Assembly: GCA_043816955.1 (NCBI GenBank)
Contig: JBDRHL010000235.1
Span: forward strand, 1-50,890
Source of the DNA: JBDRHL01 sp043816955
GTDB taxonomy: Bacteria > Planctomycetota > Phycisphaerae > Sedimentisphaerales > CAYZTY01
Length of the DNA stretch: 50,890 bases
Reading direction: 5' to 3'
The position numbers were made by a program, and so were the translations under genes. Under the pieces are notes generated by a model. The model searched no databases. It saw nothing but the letters and a program-made list of their open reading frames with translations, and was not told the DNA's origin. Shown here piece by piece: positions 34,623 through 43,504 of this stretch. How positions within the stretch are numbered: the stretch's first letter is position 1; each line of letters opens with the position of its first letter.

Positions 34623-35564
34623 ATGACTAAAGTACTAACATTGAAACAAATTTATGAAGCAAGCATAAAGGTCGGTGCCAAATACGACTGGCGGGGGCAG
34701 GAGGCTCTCGATGAAATTATTGCACAGGCCAAGCGCGATGCGGACAAGCCCGGCTTTGACAAGGACCGTTTGTTCAATCCCTTTGGGGATACACGAATAG
34801 CCTTTGGTGATCCGGATACTAAAGTTAAATCCATATTGGTAGGTATGGATATCTTTCCCACAGAAATCCTTCTTGCCGGCCAGATGAACCAGATCGGGAA
34901 ACAAGTCGATCTTGTCCTGTCGCATCACACAACCTGTGTCAATCGCGGGATATTTTACTATGACGATATCCTGCTAAGGCATAAAAATGCTTTGGCAGAG
35001 ATCGGTGTCCCAAAGGGAAAATATGACGAAGCCGTCGAACACTGGACAGCCACGGTAAGACGCGAATGGAAAATGGACACCATAAATACCGCACGCAACC
35101 TTGACATGCCTCTTTTCGTCGTTCATACACCTTGCGATGTCATACACGTAAAACGCACCCGGGACATTTTTGCCCAGATGAAAAATGCCTATTTAGCTGA
35201 GATCGTCGATGAGCTGGACCGTCTCAAAGAAATCCAGCTGCATCCATACGAAAAAATCATTCTCTACGGCGATCCAAAAACCAAACAGGGCAAGGTGTAC
35301 AATCCCGTCGCCGGCGGCTGGCGCCCGTTGATAAATCTTTTCCAGCTCGCATGTGAAGCCGGGATAAATACCGCTGTTCTGGTCAGCCCAACCGAGGAAT
35401 ACATTACAATGGCACAAAAATATGGCGTCAACATTATTGAGGTGCCTACCGTCTCGCAATGCAACTACGGCATTAACATTATGATTGATGAATTGCAAAA
35501 GCTTGCGCCGCTAAAAATATACGAAGCCCAGAGTTTTCACAGGATTACCCCTGATCAAAGATGA
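34623..35564 (+). CDS. Nif3/YbgI-like (DUF34) protein, tentative
   Basis: 313 residues, with AAGGA nine bases before the ATG. The segment ILVGMDIFPTEIL followed by QVDLVLSHHTTCVN resembles the Nif3 pattern, in which a strand-helix is followed by a His-His metal pair. A later IILYGDPKTKQG and GINTAVLVSPTEEY could belong to the second half of that fold. The match is weak and no full metal site could be placed, so the assignment may be wrong. It may be co-transcribed with the aminotransferase 194 bases downstream. No signal peptide is present. Confidence 0.4.
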   Translation: MTKVLTLKQIYEASIKVGAKYDWRGQEALDEIIAQAKRDADKPGFDKDRLFNPFGDTRIAFGDPDTKVKSILVGMDIFPTEILLAGQMNQIGKQVDLVLSHHTTCVNRGIFYYDDILLRHKNALAEIGVPKGKYDEAVEHWTATVRREWKMDTINTARNLDMPLFVVHTPCDVIHVKRTRDIFAQMKNAYLAEIVDELDRLKEIQLHPYEKIILYGDPKTKQGKVYNPVAGGWRPLINLFQLACEAGINTAVLVSPTEEYITMAQKYGVNIIEVPTVSQCNYGINIMIDELQKLAPLKIYEAQSFHRITPDQR

Positions 35565-35757
35565 ACTACAAAGGTACAAAAATTCACACCTCCGCCTTTT
35601 ACAGAAAAAGGGTTGCGGTGAACGCCTTGTAGAATCAGCTATTCGCCAGATACGTTAGCTTCTTTGTGTGGTACGTAAAATAGGCGCAGGCCAGTGAAAG
35701 ATCAGAATTGATATAAACAACCATAAATATAACTTATTTTATGAAGGAGTTGTTAGG

Positions 35758-37032
35758 ATGTCGGAAAAATTAGCAATTGACGGCGGCCCAAAGGCGGTAA
35801 CTAATAAACTGACCGGTTGGCCGAGGTTTGACGAAGCTGCAATAAAGGCTGTTGAAAAGGTCTTACGATCCGGAAAAGTCAATTACTGGACAGGGCCTTT
35901 GGGCATGCAGTTCGAGAAAAAATTCGCCCAGTGGCAGAACAGCAAGTTCGCAATCAGTGTCAACAGCGGCACTAGTGCTTTGCACGTAGCTTTGACCGTA
36001 CTTGGAATCGGGCCGGGAGATGAGGTAATCGTCCCAAGCTATACATTTATCGCCAGCAGTTTTTCCGTTGTTCAGGCGGGCGCGATCCCCCGGTTTGCCG
36101 ATGTCAATATCGATGACCACTGTATCAGCATCTCCTCCGCCGAAAAGCTTGTAAACGAACGTACAAAGGCGATTATGCCTGTGCATTTATATGGCAACGT
36201 TTGCGATATGGACTCTATAATGGCCTTTGCCAAAAAGTACAACCTCTATGTTATCGAGGACAATGCAGAAGCGTTCGGCGGAGTCTACAAAGGCAAAAAA
36301 ACCGGTACTATCGGCCACATCGCTGCATGCAGCTTCTGTCAGAACAAGACCTTCACGACAGGCGGAGAAGGCGGCATGGTTACCACCGACAATGAAGAGC
36401 TTGCCTGGCAGGCCCGCAGCTTCCGCGACCATGGCTACGATGTGAAAGAGCGGTTGAATCTGCTGGAACTCGAGCAGAAACTTCCATACATTCACAACAT
36501 GGTCGGCTGGAACTATCGCATGACCGAAATGCAGTCTGCCATAGGCCTTGCCGAACTCGAACGTATGGATAACTGGAATATGCCCGCAAGGAAGAGGAAC
36601 GCTCATATCATTATCGATGCAATCAAGGATCTGCCACAGGTAAAATATACGCCTATCGATACCAAAGATCGCCGGAATGGCTGGTTTGTCTGCGCCTTTT
36701 CACTGGACATTGAAAACATGAATTGCGATATACACAAGTTCGTTACCGCCGCCGGCGCCGAAGGCGCCCCATGCTGGAAGGTCTTCTGGCCGCAGTGTCA
36801 TACCGAGGCTGCTTATCAGAAGCACAATGCTTTCGGCAAAAGCGGCTTCCCGTTCAAATCGAAGGAATACACAAATCCCCAAAGCGCCGATTACAGCAAG
36901 GTCGATGTCCCAAACGCCTTATGGCATCAGGACCACACCTTTACCTGCTTTGCTTATCCGACATTTACTGAAGAAGATTGTCGGCAGATAGGAAACGCTC
37001 TGGCAAAGGTTATCAAGGCCTATGCGAAGTAG
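35758..37032 (+). CDS. DegT/DnrJ/EryC1/StrS-family aminotransferase (second)
   Basis: 424 residues, with AAGGAG nine bases before ATG 35758. It carries SVNSGTSALHVAL (phosphate loop), GDEVIVPSYTF, VIEDNAEAFG with Asp168, and CSFCQNKTFTTGGEGG with the Schiff-base Lys197. It is longer than the copy at 5072-6220, with an inserted region around residues 315-385 (GAPCWKVFWPQCHTEAAYQK). AHBA-synthase-like and inosose aminotransferase-like members also have long C-terminal parts. The substrate is not visible. It is followed 47 bases later by the ceramidase-like gene. Confidence 0.9.
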   Translation: MSEKLAIDGGPKAVTNKLTGWPRFDEAAIKAVEKVLRSGKVNYWTGPLGMQFEKKFAQWQNSKFAISVNSGTSALHVALTVLGIGPGDEVIVPSYTFIASSFSVVQAGAIPRFADVNIDDHCISISSAEKLVNERTKAIMPVHLYGNVCDMDSIMAFAKKYNLYVIEDNAEAFGGVYKGKKTGTIGHIAACSFCQNKTFTTGGEGGMVTTDNEELAWQARSFRDHGYDVKERLNLLELEQKLPYIHNMVGWNYRMTEMQSAIGLAELERMDNWNMPARKRNAHIIIDAIKDLPQVKYTPIDTKDRRNGWFVCAFSLDIENMNCDIHKFVTAAGAEGAPCWKVFWPQCHTEAAYQKHNAFGKSGFPFKSKEYTNPQSADYSKVDVPNALWHQDHTFTCFAYPTFTEEDCRQIGNALAKVIKAYAK

Positions 37033-37079
37033 CGTATTGGCAAGCCAATTCAGAACTTGAATGATTTAAGGATATATCG

Positions 37080-38426
37080 ATGATTAAGATAGGCGTTGCG
37101 AAAGTTGATTATACACCCGAGATCGGTTTGCCTTTGATGGGCAATTTCCGCGACGATTACGATGCCCGAGGTGTGCATGATCCATTGTTCGCCAAGGCGA
37201 TCGTCTTTGCTGATGACTCTGGCGGCAAGGCAGCGATGCTGCTTATGGATATATGTATGCTTGATCGCAATAATGTTTCGATGATGAGGGAGTTTATTTC
37301 GTCCCAGTGTGATATTGCCGGCGAGAACATCCTCATTGCAGCAACCCATACACACAGCGGGCCTGCACCGGCGCAGTTTGGTTCGCTTCCCCCAGCCGAT
37401 GAAAAGGCGGTCGAAGCTTTTTTAAAGAAGGCCTCGGAAGCGGTTTTGAAAGCCAACGATGTGCTCAAGGCTTCTTCGCTGGCGATTGGTTACACAAGAG
37501 AAGACAGGGTCAGTTTCTATCGCCGATTGAAATGCAAGGATGGCAAGACACACATGAACTGGGAAAGACTTGACCCGGATTTTGTGGTTGAGCCTTTGGG
37601 CACGATTGATCCGGAGCTGATCACACTTACAATCGAGCAGCAAGGCAATGCAGAAGCAGCTCTTGTAAACTTTGGTCTGCATCCTGCTATTCTCTCAGGT
37701 GACAACTGGCTCTATTCAGCCGATTATCCCGGGTATCTGGCAGAGGCAATGGGCAGGATTTTCGGTGAGAACTTTGAAACAATATTCTGTCAGGGCTGCT
37801 GCGGAAATGTTAATCATATCGATTACAAGGATAAGACTCAGGGGCGGGGTTATCAGATGACTCAGCGGGTTGGTTATATGCTTGCCGTCGCGGCGCAGGA
37901 AGCAATGAAAAGACGAACAAAAGTTTCAACAGATATGGTGGTGGTAGCCTCGGAAAAAGTTGCATTGAAACATGCTGTTATAACTGAAGAGCAATACACC
38001 TGGTGTAAGGATGTTCTGGCAAAAGCCGGGACCAATCCGGCCAAGGGGCAGATTGACGGTCTGCCTGATGAACATTACGCCAAAATGTGCCTTGATATGT
38101 ACGAAAAGCAAAACCAGAATGATTACGTTGAGGTCATGACCATCCGTATCGGAGATATCGCCATCGTCGGACTGCCAGGCGAGATATTTTGTGAATTTGG
38201 CATGGCTATAAAGCATCACTCTCCCGCAAAGCACACCCTTGTACTCGAACTTGCCAACGATTCGATAGGGTACATACCAACCATTGAATCCTTTGAGCAA
38301 GGCGGCTATGAGCCTGCGACCGGCAGCACAATGTACCAGCCCGGAGCCGGCGAAAAATTGGTCCGCTCAGCCTTTAATCAACTGAGTAAACTACCACCGA
38401 GCAAGCTCGGTGGCTTTATCGGTTAG
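37080..38426 (+). CDS. Neutral/alkaline ceramidase-like hydrolase (N-terminal domain type)
   Basis: 448 residues, with AAGGA before the ATG and no signal peptide. The zinc-binding landmark of neutral ceramidases is present as ATHTHSGPAP (His90, His92), with a later NFGLHPAIL (His201) as a third ligand. The opening IGVAKVDYTPEIGLPLMG and the segment VGLPGEIFCEFGM also fit. Many bacterial homologues do not act on sphingolipids but are found in sugar-degrading gene sets, so amide or ester hydrolysis of another substrate is likely. The last codons overlap a hairpin (38394-38413). Confidence 0.85.
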   Translation: MIKIGVAKVDYTPEIGLPLMGNFRDDYDARGVHDPLFAKAIVFADDSGGKAAMLLMDICMLDRNNVSMMREFISSQCDIAGENILIAATHTHSGPAPAQFGSLPPADEKAVEAFLKKASEAVLKANDVLKASSLAIGYTREDRVSFYRRLKCKDGKTHMNWERLDPDFVVEPLGTIDPELITLTIEQQGNAEAALVNFGLHPAILSGDNWLYSADYPGYLAEAMGRIFGENFETIFCQGCCGNVNHIDYKDKTQGRGYQMTQRVGYMLAVAAQEAMKRRTKVSTDMVVVASEKVALKHAVITEEQYTWCKDVLAKAGTNPAKGQIDGLPDEHYAKMCLDMYEKQNQNDYVEVMTIRIGDIAIVGLPGEIFCEFGMAIKHHSPAKHTLVLELANDSIGYIPTIESFEQGGYEPATGSTMYQPGAGEKLVRSAFNQLSKLPPSKLGGFIG

Positions 38427-38546
38427 TAGCTTGCTATCTACTATCGCTGATAGCAAACTACAATTAGGGGACTGCCGTCCCCTAAAAACCCCTGCTATTC
38501 AGGGGTGCCATTCATCCCACAAGCAAGCTTGTGGGTTTTCTGGCAC
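38394..38546. repeat. Array of five successive hairpins
   Basis: Stems: 38394-38401/38406-38413 (inside the gene end); 38431-38438/38449-38456; 38464-38472/38477-38485; 38488-38494/38500-38506; 38516-38524/38527-38535, the last followed by TTTT and framed by an outer GTGCCA/TGGCAC pair. They lie between convergent genes and probably stop transcription from both sides. Confidence 0.8.
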
Positions 38547-38700
38547 GGTTTTATAAACTTTTTATCACCTGAAACCCTATTTGGGGAGGAGTGGCAATAT
38601 TAGGCATATATTAAAATTTTTCGCAACTTTATTTTAAAATGAATTTCTTTGCATCTAAGGGGCTTTAGAAAGTAACTTTCGTTGTCGTCTGTTTTATTTA
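38427..38700. other. Convergent gap with hairpin array
   Basis: Apart from the hairpins listed separately, the remaining 150 bases (38547-38700) are AT-rich without a gene. Confidence 0.6.
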
Positions 38701-41490
38701 TTACTGTATCTCGATATCACAAACCATGTATGCAGCAAAGCCCGGCAGAGTAAAAGATAATTGAGGGCCAAGCTGTTTGTGTTTTACCATTTTGAACCGT
38801 TTCTTTTCTACGTCGGCATATTTGACAGAACTGACTTTGATATTTGTGGGTAGAGTCAGCTCGATGGGTATCTTTCCCAAAGCTTGTACTTCTTTTTCTC
38901 CGCCATAGTTCAGCGGGATATTGTAATTGAGCAGGTGCAGTACAAAGCCTCTTAAATCTGATTTGGCATAAAGTATGCAGCCGAGGCCTGGCCATGATGA
39001 ATTACCAGCTAAATCAGGTGCGCAGGTGGCCTGGAGTATCATTGTTACTCCTTTATCGGATATCTCGGCAACAGGAAAACGATAGACTTTGCCTTTGCCA
39101 TGGGATATGCCGTTGTCCGATGCACTGGCAAATGGTAGGGTTTTGCGTTTCCTGCACTGATGGTCATGAGTGGCAAAATCGCCCATAATTATTAGGCTGC
39201 CACCTTTACTCACAAAGTTTTTGACCTTGTTAAGCTGTTCTTCTGTGAGGTATTTCACATCGACTGTGAAAAGATATTTCAGACTGCCAAGTAAACCTTT
39301 TTCAAGTGCTTGTTCACTTATGCAATCGAATGGAATATGATTTGTTATCATGCAGTCCATAAGATAATTTGTGTTTCTGTGCTTATTTGCCGGGTAGTAG
39401 AATTGCCATGGCCAGTAGAATATACCTATCTCGCATGCCGAGTAATTTTTTTCATATAATCTTTTGTTTGCTTTTACGAAATCAAAAAAGCTTCTGGCGG
39501 CGTTGTCTTTTTTTCTTGCCTGATCCTCAGTTTCCCATGGTCTGCCCCAGTAACTACCATCGCCAATACCCCTGCCATAAGCACTTAATTCCCCCAACCC
39601 AAGATACACTTCTTTTTTTGATCTGGGTGTTTTATGAGCGATTATAAGTGTTTTTAGTTTCCCAGGTAATGACGCCGTATATCTGCAGACATGAATATTG
39701 GTCTGATAGCCATCCTGTATAAACTGCCCTGCGATATGCTTATAAACTCGGCCTGCTCCTTCAAACTGGCGAAGTCCGCCTTCAAACATGGCGTAGTCCA
39801 TAACATCGCAAAGGTATGGATACATATGATAGGGATATGTGAGATTTGGGAATAACTTGAAATTAGGGTTAATTGTACATCCTGCGTTTCTCATTTCTAT
39901 AAGTAGCTTGCGAAGACTTTGTGCCCAGAATTTTTTGGATTCGATATAAAGCAGTGTGTATTCTTCAGTGCCGATGGAAATTTTTTCAATGGAACTTGTG
40001 CCAAATAATTCTCGTAAATCGTTTGGTGAATATTTCTTCCCGAGATAGTTGCGAAATTCTGTCTGACATTTTTCACAGTAACATTCGTAGTTGGCTGCGT
40101 TATCTACAAATGTACCGTCGTAACCAGATTTAGCGACTAATGTAGTAACTATTTTGAGCCATCTTGCCCATTCGGGCTGGTTAACACATACAACATAACG
40201 GTTCATTCCGGCGTATCGTGGAAAAGACAAAGGGCCATTTGCCCATGTAATGAAGCTGCCATCTTTTCTTCGAGCTGCCCATGTGTGTGGATCACCTTTG
40301 GGGTTTCTACCTAAACCAAACTCTCTATATTCATCCCAGTGATCGAGAAACTCAAAAAATCCAAGGCGTTTTCCCGGATCTCCAGCTGCTGTAATTGCTG
40401 CGATATACGGCATAACCTCTTTAGTTCCCGCTTCATGAAGGGCTTTGTTCATTTTCGTCAGAGTATTTATTCGTTGGCGCACTTCCTTTGGGCTTAAACG
40501 CCGGGTGTCAGCAGAATTAAGACCATGTGCTTGGTTTTCACCACCTGTGGCAGCTATAGGTCCCCAAAGATGTGTCATTGGCACGTCTTTTCCGAAATGG
40601 AGTACGTCGGCATTATACTTTCTGGTTTTTTTTATGTATTCGGGATTATCAAGGTGGTTTTGATCATAATCAATAACGTAGTTGATAGGTTCGCGTGAGG
40701 GCAGCTTTTTGCTCAGTTTGCTAATATCGTTTCTGGCGAATATACGTAATGGGGCTTGTGAGTTAATAATGCCGCCTTCTGGAGGGGTAGAGTATTTATT
40801 TTTTTGTGTCAGAAACCCTGTAAACTTCATGGCCCATGTTTTATTCAGTGTAAAGTAGGGTTCGGTACTGTTGGAGGATACAAAAATATCCAGGGGGTTG
40901 CCAGTTTGGCAAACCTGTTCGATATGCAAAGCCCAAACACCATTACAGGAGGGCTTGCCCACCGCGATTGAGATTCTACAAGGTTTCTCGATGAATTGGC
41001 CTTGCTTCTCGACCATCATTCGGGCGTCTGGACGGTAAAGATGTATCCTGACGAACCCAAATTTTCCATCTGTCAAGTCTCCAAGCTGTGTTAAGTCTGT
41101 TCGTCTCTGAATGGTAAGCGAAATCCTTTTTTCTTTCTTGGATGGACAGAAATATAAAACTGTTTTACGGCAATTTGTACTAAGTGGGGATGTCTTTGAG
41201 CCTATTACAGCGAAAGGTTTATCAAAGTTTACGCTGATTAGATGCTCGCAGATGACTTCTGCAAGCAGAGGTTTGATGTTTTTGCCGATCTGGAAGTTAC
41301 AGTCAACATCGAGCGTGGAAGTGCCTCGGGCGAGTGTATCCCCACCTGGTACATGAATCGTATATTCCATAAATGCACTTTGTGCATCCCAGTAACAAGT
41401 GCCGAGTTTTTTGAGTTTAATTTGTGCTTTGGCAGACGATTTCGGACTGAGTAGAAAATAATTCCTATACCGCATAGCGAACAAAATCAT
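38701..41490 (-). CDS. Large glycosidase-like protein (TIM barrel plus amidotransferase-like trimerisation domain)
   Basis: 929 residues, start ATG 41490 with a purine-rich GGAAAAAAG upstream. The first 260 residues look like a beta-rich domain. A barrel follows (about 270-640): INYVIDYDQNH, ADVLHFGKDV, YDGTFVDNAANYECYCEKC with a C-x-C-x2-C set as in GH42-type enzymes, and YAMFEGGLRQFEG with Glu as candidate catalytic residue. The next part (about 700-830: KYLFTVDVKYLTEEQLNKV, NFVSKGGSLIIMGDF) resembles the beta-galactosidase trimerisation domain. A C-terminal sheet region closes the protein. No signal peptide is evident. The exact GH family cannot be named. Confidence 0.7.
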   Translation of the reverse strand: MILFAMRYRNYFLLSPKSSAKAQIKLKKLGTCYWDAQSAFMEYTIHVPGGDTLARGTSTLDVDCNFQIGKNIKPLLAEVICEHLISVNFDKPFAVIGSKTSPLSTNCRKTVLYFCPSKKEKRISLTIQRRTDLTQLGDLTDGKFGFVRIHLYRPDARMMVEKQGQFIEKPCRISIAVGKPSCNGVWALHIEQVCQTGNPLDIFVSSNSTEPYFTLNKTWAMKFTGFLTQKNKYSTPPEGGIINSQAPLRIFARNDISKLSKKLPSREPINYVIDYDQNHLDNPEYIKKTRKYNADVLHFGKDVPMTHLWGPIAATGGENQAHGLNSADTRRLSPKEVRQRINTLTKMNKALHEAGTKEVMPYIAAITAAGDPGKRLGFFEFLDHWDEYREFGLGRNPKGDPHTWAARRKDGSFITWANGPLSFPRYAGMNRYVVCVNQPEWARWLKIVTTLVAKSGYDGTFVDNAANYECYCEKCQTEFRNYLGKKYSPNDLRELFGTSSIEKISIGTEEYTLLYIESKKFWAQSLRKLLIEMRNAGCTINPNFKLFPNLTYPYHMYPYLCDVMDYAMFEGGLRQFEGAGRVYKHIAGQFIQDGYQTNIHVCRYTASLPGKLKTLIIAHKTPRSKKEVYLGLGELSAYGRGIGDGSYWGRPWETEDQARKKDNAARSFFDFVKANKRLYEKNYSACEIGIFYWPWQFYYPANKHRNTNYLMDCMITNHIPFDCISEQALEKGLLGSLKYLFTVDVKYLTEEQLNKVKNFVSKGGSLIIMGDFATHDHQCRKRKTLPFASASDNGISHGKGKVYRFPVAEISDKGVTMILQATCAPDLAGNSSWPGLGCILYAKSDLRGFVLHLLNYNIPLNYGGEKEVQALGKIPIELTLPTNIKVSSVKYADVEKKRFKMVKHKQLGPQLSFTLPGFAAYMVCDIEIQ

Positions 41491-41747
41491 GTTCTTTCTT
41501 TTTTCCTTATATTATCTGAATTAACACCAAACTTAGACTTCCCATTAAAACAGTTAAAAAACATAATTTTCTCCATATGACATCAATAATTTTACAAAAT
41601 TTCCTTGAGCAATCAAGATTTTACTCTTTCAAAACCACTTTTTCGAAAATTTGTACAAGAACATGGTTTTTCATGCCTCGCTTCTCTTGCAATCTCAGCT
41701 TTTGCGCAGACCTTGGTGGGTATACAATGAATATCCCAACTTTTTAA

Positions 41748-41918
41748 AACGCAAGTGTAGAAGATGGGTCAAACTCTGATGCCGACATGAAGAGGATGGC
41801 ACAGGACCCTACAACGCAGAAGTGGAACAGTGTCTGTATGCCATGTCACGAGCCGCTTGAGACACGAAAACCCGGTGAATGGTGGGCTGAGATGGAAGAG
41901 CTTTTTCACTGCGACTGA
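41748..41918 (+). pseudogene. C-terminal remnant of L-rhamnose mutarotase (DUF718)
   Basis: The frame ends DADMKRMAQDPTTQKW, then PCHEPLETRKPGEWW and MEELFH, which matches the C-terminus of rhamnose mutarotases (M-x-x-M-A-x-D-P-x-T-Q, then EPL, GEWWA and ME-E-x-F-H). A stop codon (41745) precedes the fragment, and no start or N-terminal half could be found. Only about 55 codons remain of a gene of roughly 105. It marks the edge of a decayed region and points to former rhamnose use. Confidence 0.7.
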
Positions 41919-41925
41919 CCGGCGG

Positions 41926-42852
41926 TTAAATAAGCCAGGAAGCTATTCGCAGCAGTAACCGTTTTTTGATGCCATAGGCATAAGAAGTCGCCCGCATCGC
42001 TGCCTTTATTTCTTTGATCAGGCCGCCATCAGTAAATTGCGGCAAGAGTGTGTTTGAAACATTCTCCGTCTCATTAATTTCATACTCGTAACCTCGCATC
42101 ACGGCGACAGGTATTCCGGCATTTATCTGGCCAAAGACAAGGGCAGAAGCTGCAGCCAGCTCAAAGGCCGTCAGATCAATTCCTCCGAACTTCGGCTTGC
42201 CAAACATATCCTTTCTACCGAACATTTTCGTCCTGGGCCCAATTCCGGATGAACCTATGGCAAAATCCATTGTCCCGAAGGGAATTATCTCGGTATCTGC
42301 CAGGATTACCGCCAGTTTCCTGCCGGTTATTTTCTGGAGATTCAGTCTTATTTGCTTTGCTGCCTGGTCCGGGTTTTCAGGCAGCAGGCTGACAATGTCA
42401 GGTTCATGATTCGAGCCGTCGATACCCGCATCGCAAGTATGGAGCCAGCCGTCTTTGCCCCTGGTTATGCAGATAGCCTGTTCGTGTTCGACAAGCTGTC
42501 TGGTACAGTCGTCATCACCGCCTGATGCGTTCATAATATGATGTTCAATAATGCCCTTTAAGGGCAGAATAGCTAATATCCTGTGCCCTTCATCAAATAT
42601 CATTTGAAGCCACCTGGGGTCTTTTCCAGTTTTTCGGGATATAGCTGCAGCCTTTCTGCCGGGCTTCACTTCGCTCAGCTTCCTCATTCGTCCCAAGGCC
42701 TTAGATACAATCTTGCTGGTCAGCACGATAATGTCTTTTTCCTCGAGGCCGTCGATTTCCTCATTCGAACATTTGACAATAATTTCCGCAAGATTATCAC
42801 CCTGTTTTATTTGCGGTATGGTCTGGAGGCCCAGAACTTCGATCTTTTTCAT
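41926..42852 (-). CDS. CofE-like F420-0:gamma-glutamyl ligase family protein
   Basis: 308 residues from ATG 42852, with AAGGA six bases upstream. The CofE pattern is recognisable: ILTSKIVSKALGR, the AGIDGSNHEP segment, VILADTEIIPFGTMDFAIG, SSGIGP and the FELAAASALVFGQINAGIPV stretch. CofE adds glutamates to the deazaflavin cofactor F420. No other F420 gene is visible in the window and the usual DTFGR motif reads DTEII, so a different amide-forming role is possible. It lies next to the truncated dehydrogenase gene. Confidence 0.75.
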   Translation of the reverse strand: MKKIEVLGLQTIPQIKQGDNLAEIIVKCSNEEIDGLEEKDIIVLTSKIVSKALGRMRKLSEVKPGRKAAAISRKTGKDPRWLQMIFDEGHRILAILPLKGIIEHHIMNASGGDDDCTRQLVEHEQAICITRGKDGWLHTCDAGIDGSNHEPDIVSLLPENPDQAAKQIRLNLQKITGRKLAVILADTEIIPFGTMDFAIGSSGIGPRTKMFGRKDMFGKPKFGGIDLTAFELAAASALVFGQINAGIPVAVMRGYEYEINETENVSNTLLPQFTDGGLIKEIKAAMRATSYAYGIKKRLLLRIASWLI

Positions 42853-42913
42853 AATTGATCCTTCGACAGATTTTACTTTACCCAAATGTACTTTTCCATA
42901 AGCAGGCGACAGA

Positions 42914-43492
42914 TCATATCATGATAGGTGCTTTTCTCAGGATCACATTTCCGTCAGGTTCACTTGTTACAACTACAGCGTAGGCTTTGGCTGCCCGCTG
43001 ATAAAACGCGAATCTTTCGATCAGCTCAAAATCCGTAAACTTCGGGTCGTGCTTCTTTATAATCTGACGGAATTTTTCATACGCCGGCGGCTCCCGGTCC
43101 GCCCTCGGCCAGGTGCCGTAGGTCTTCCAGTCCCTGCATTTTTCCGGTGTTTTGGCGATTCTGCAGAAGTAGCACCTGCCGCAGTGGATGGCAGGTATCA
43201 CGCCGATTCTGTCTCCGACCTTAACCGGTGTTTTGACCGAATCGGTAGTAACACCCTCGCCTAGCGCCTCGATAACCCCGGATATCTCGTGCCCAAGACT
43301 GATCGGATATTCCAGCCCGAATACCGCTTCTGCCGGCGCCCGCCAGGTATGGATATCCGTTCCGCAGATACCGCACATCTCGATTTTCATCAGGACCGTC
43401 CCCGGTGCAGGGGCAGGGACAGGATACCTGCCGATAACAAATTTCCCATTGGGTTTGTCGAGCAGATTAGCCCGTGCCGTTTTTCCAGCCAT
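42914..43492 (-). CDS. Truncated zinc alcohol dehydrogenase (MDR): Rossmann domain missing
   Basis: 192 residues from ATG 43492, with AAGGA seven bases upstream; a usual family member has about 350. The GroES-like catalytic domain is well preserved: CGICGTDIH, GHEISGVIEALGEGV, GDRIGVIP and the structural zinc set (HCGRCYFCRIAKTPEKC). After TYGTWPRADREPP the sequence jumps to KFTDFELIERFAFYQRAAKA, which fits the extreme C-terminus of such enzymes. The NAD-binding Rossmann fold between them (about 150-160 residues) is absent, so an in-frame deletion is likely and the product should be inactive. Confidence 0.75.
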   Translation of the reverse strand: MAGKTARANLLDKPNGKFVIGRYPVPAPAPGTVLMKIEMCGICGTDIHTWRAPAEAVFGLEYPISLGHEISGVIEALGEGVTTDSVKTPVKVGDRIGVIPAIHCGRCYFCRIAKTPEKCRDWKTYGTWPRADREPPAYEKFRQIIKKHDPKFTDFELIERFAFYQRAAKAYAVVVTSEPDGNVILRKAPIMI

Positions 43493-43504
43493 AATCACAT
43501 CCTT

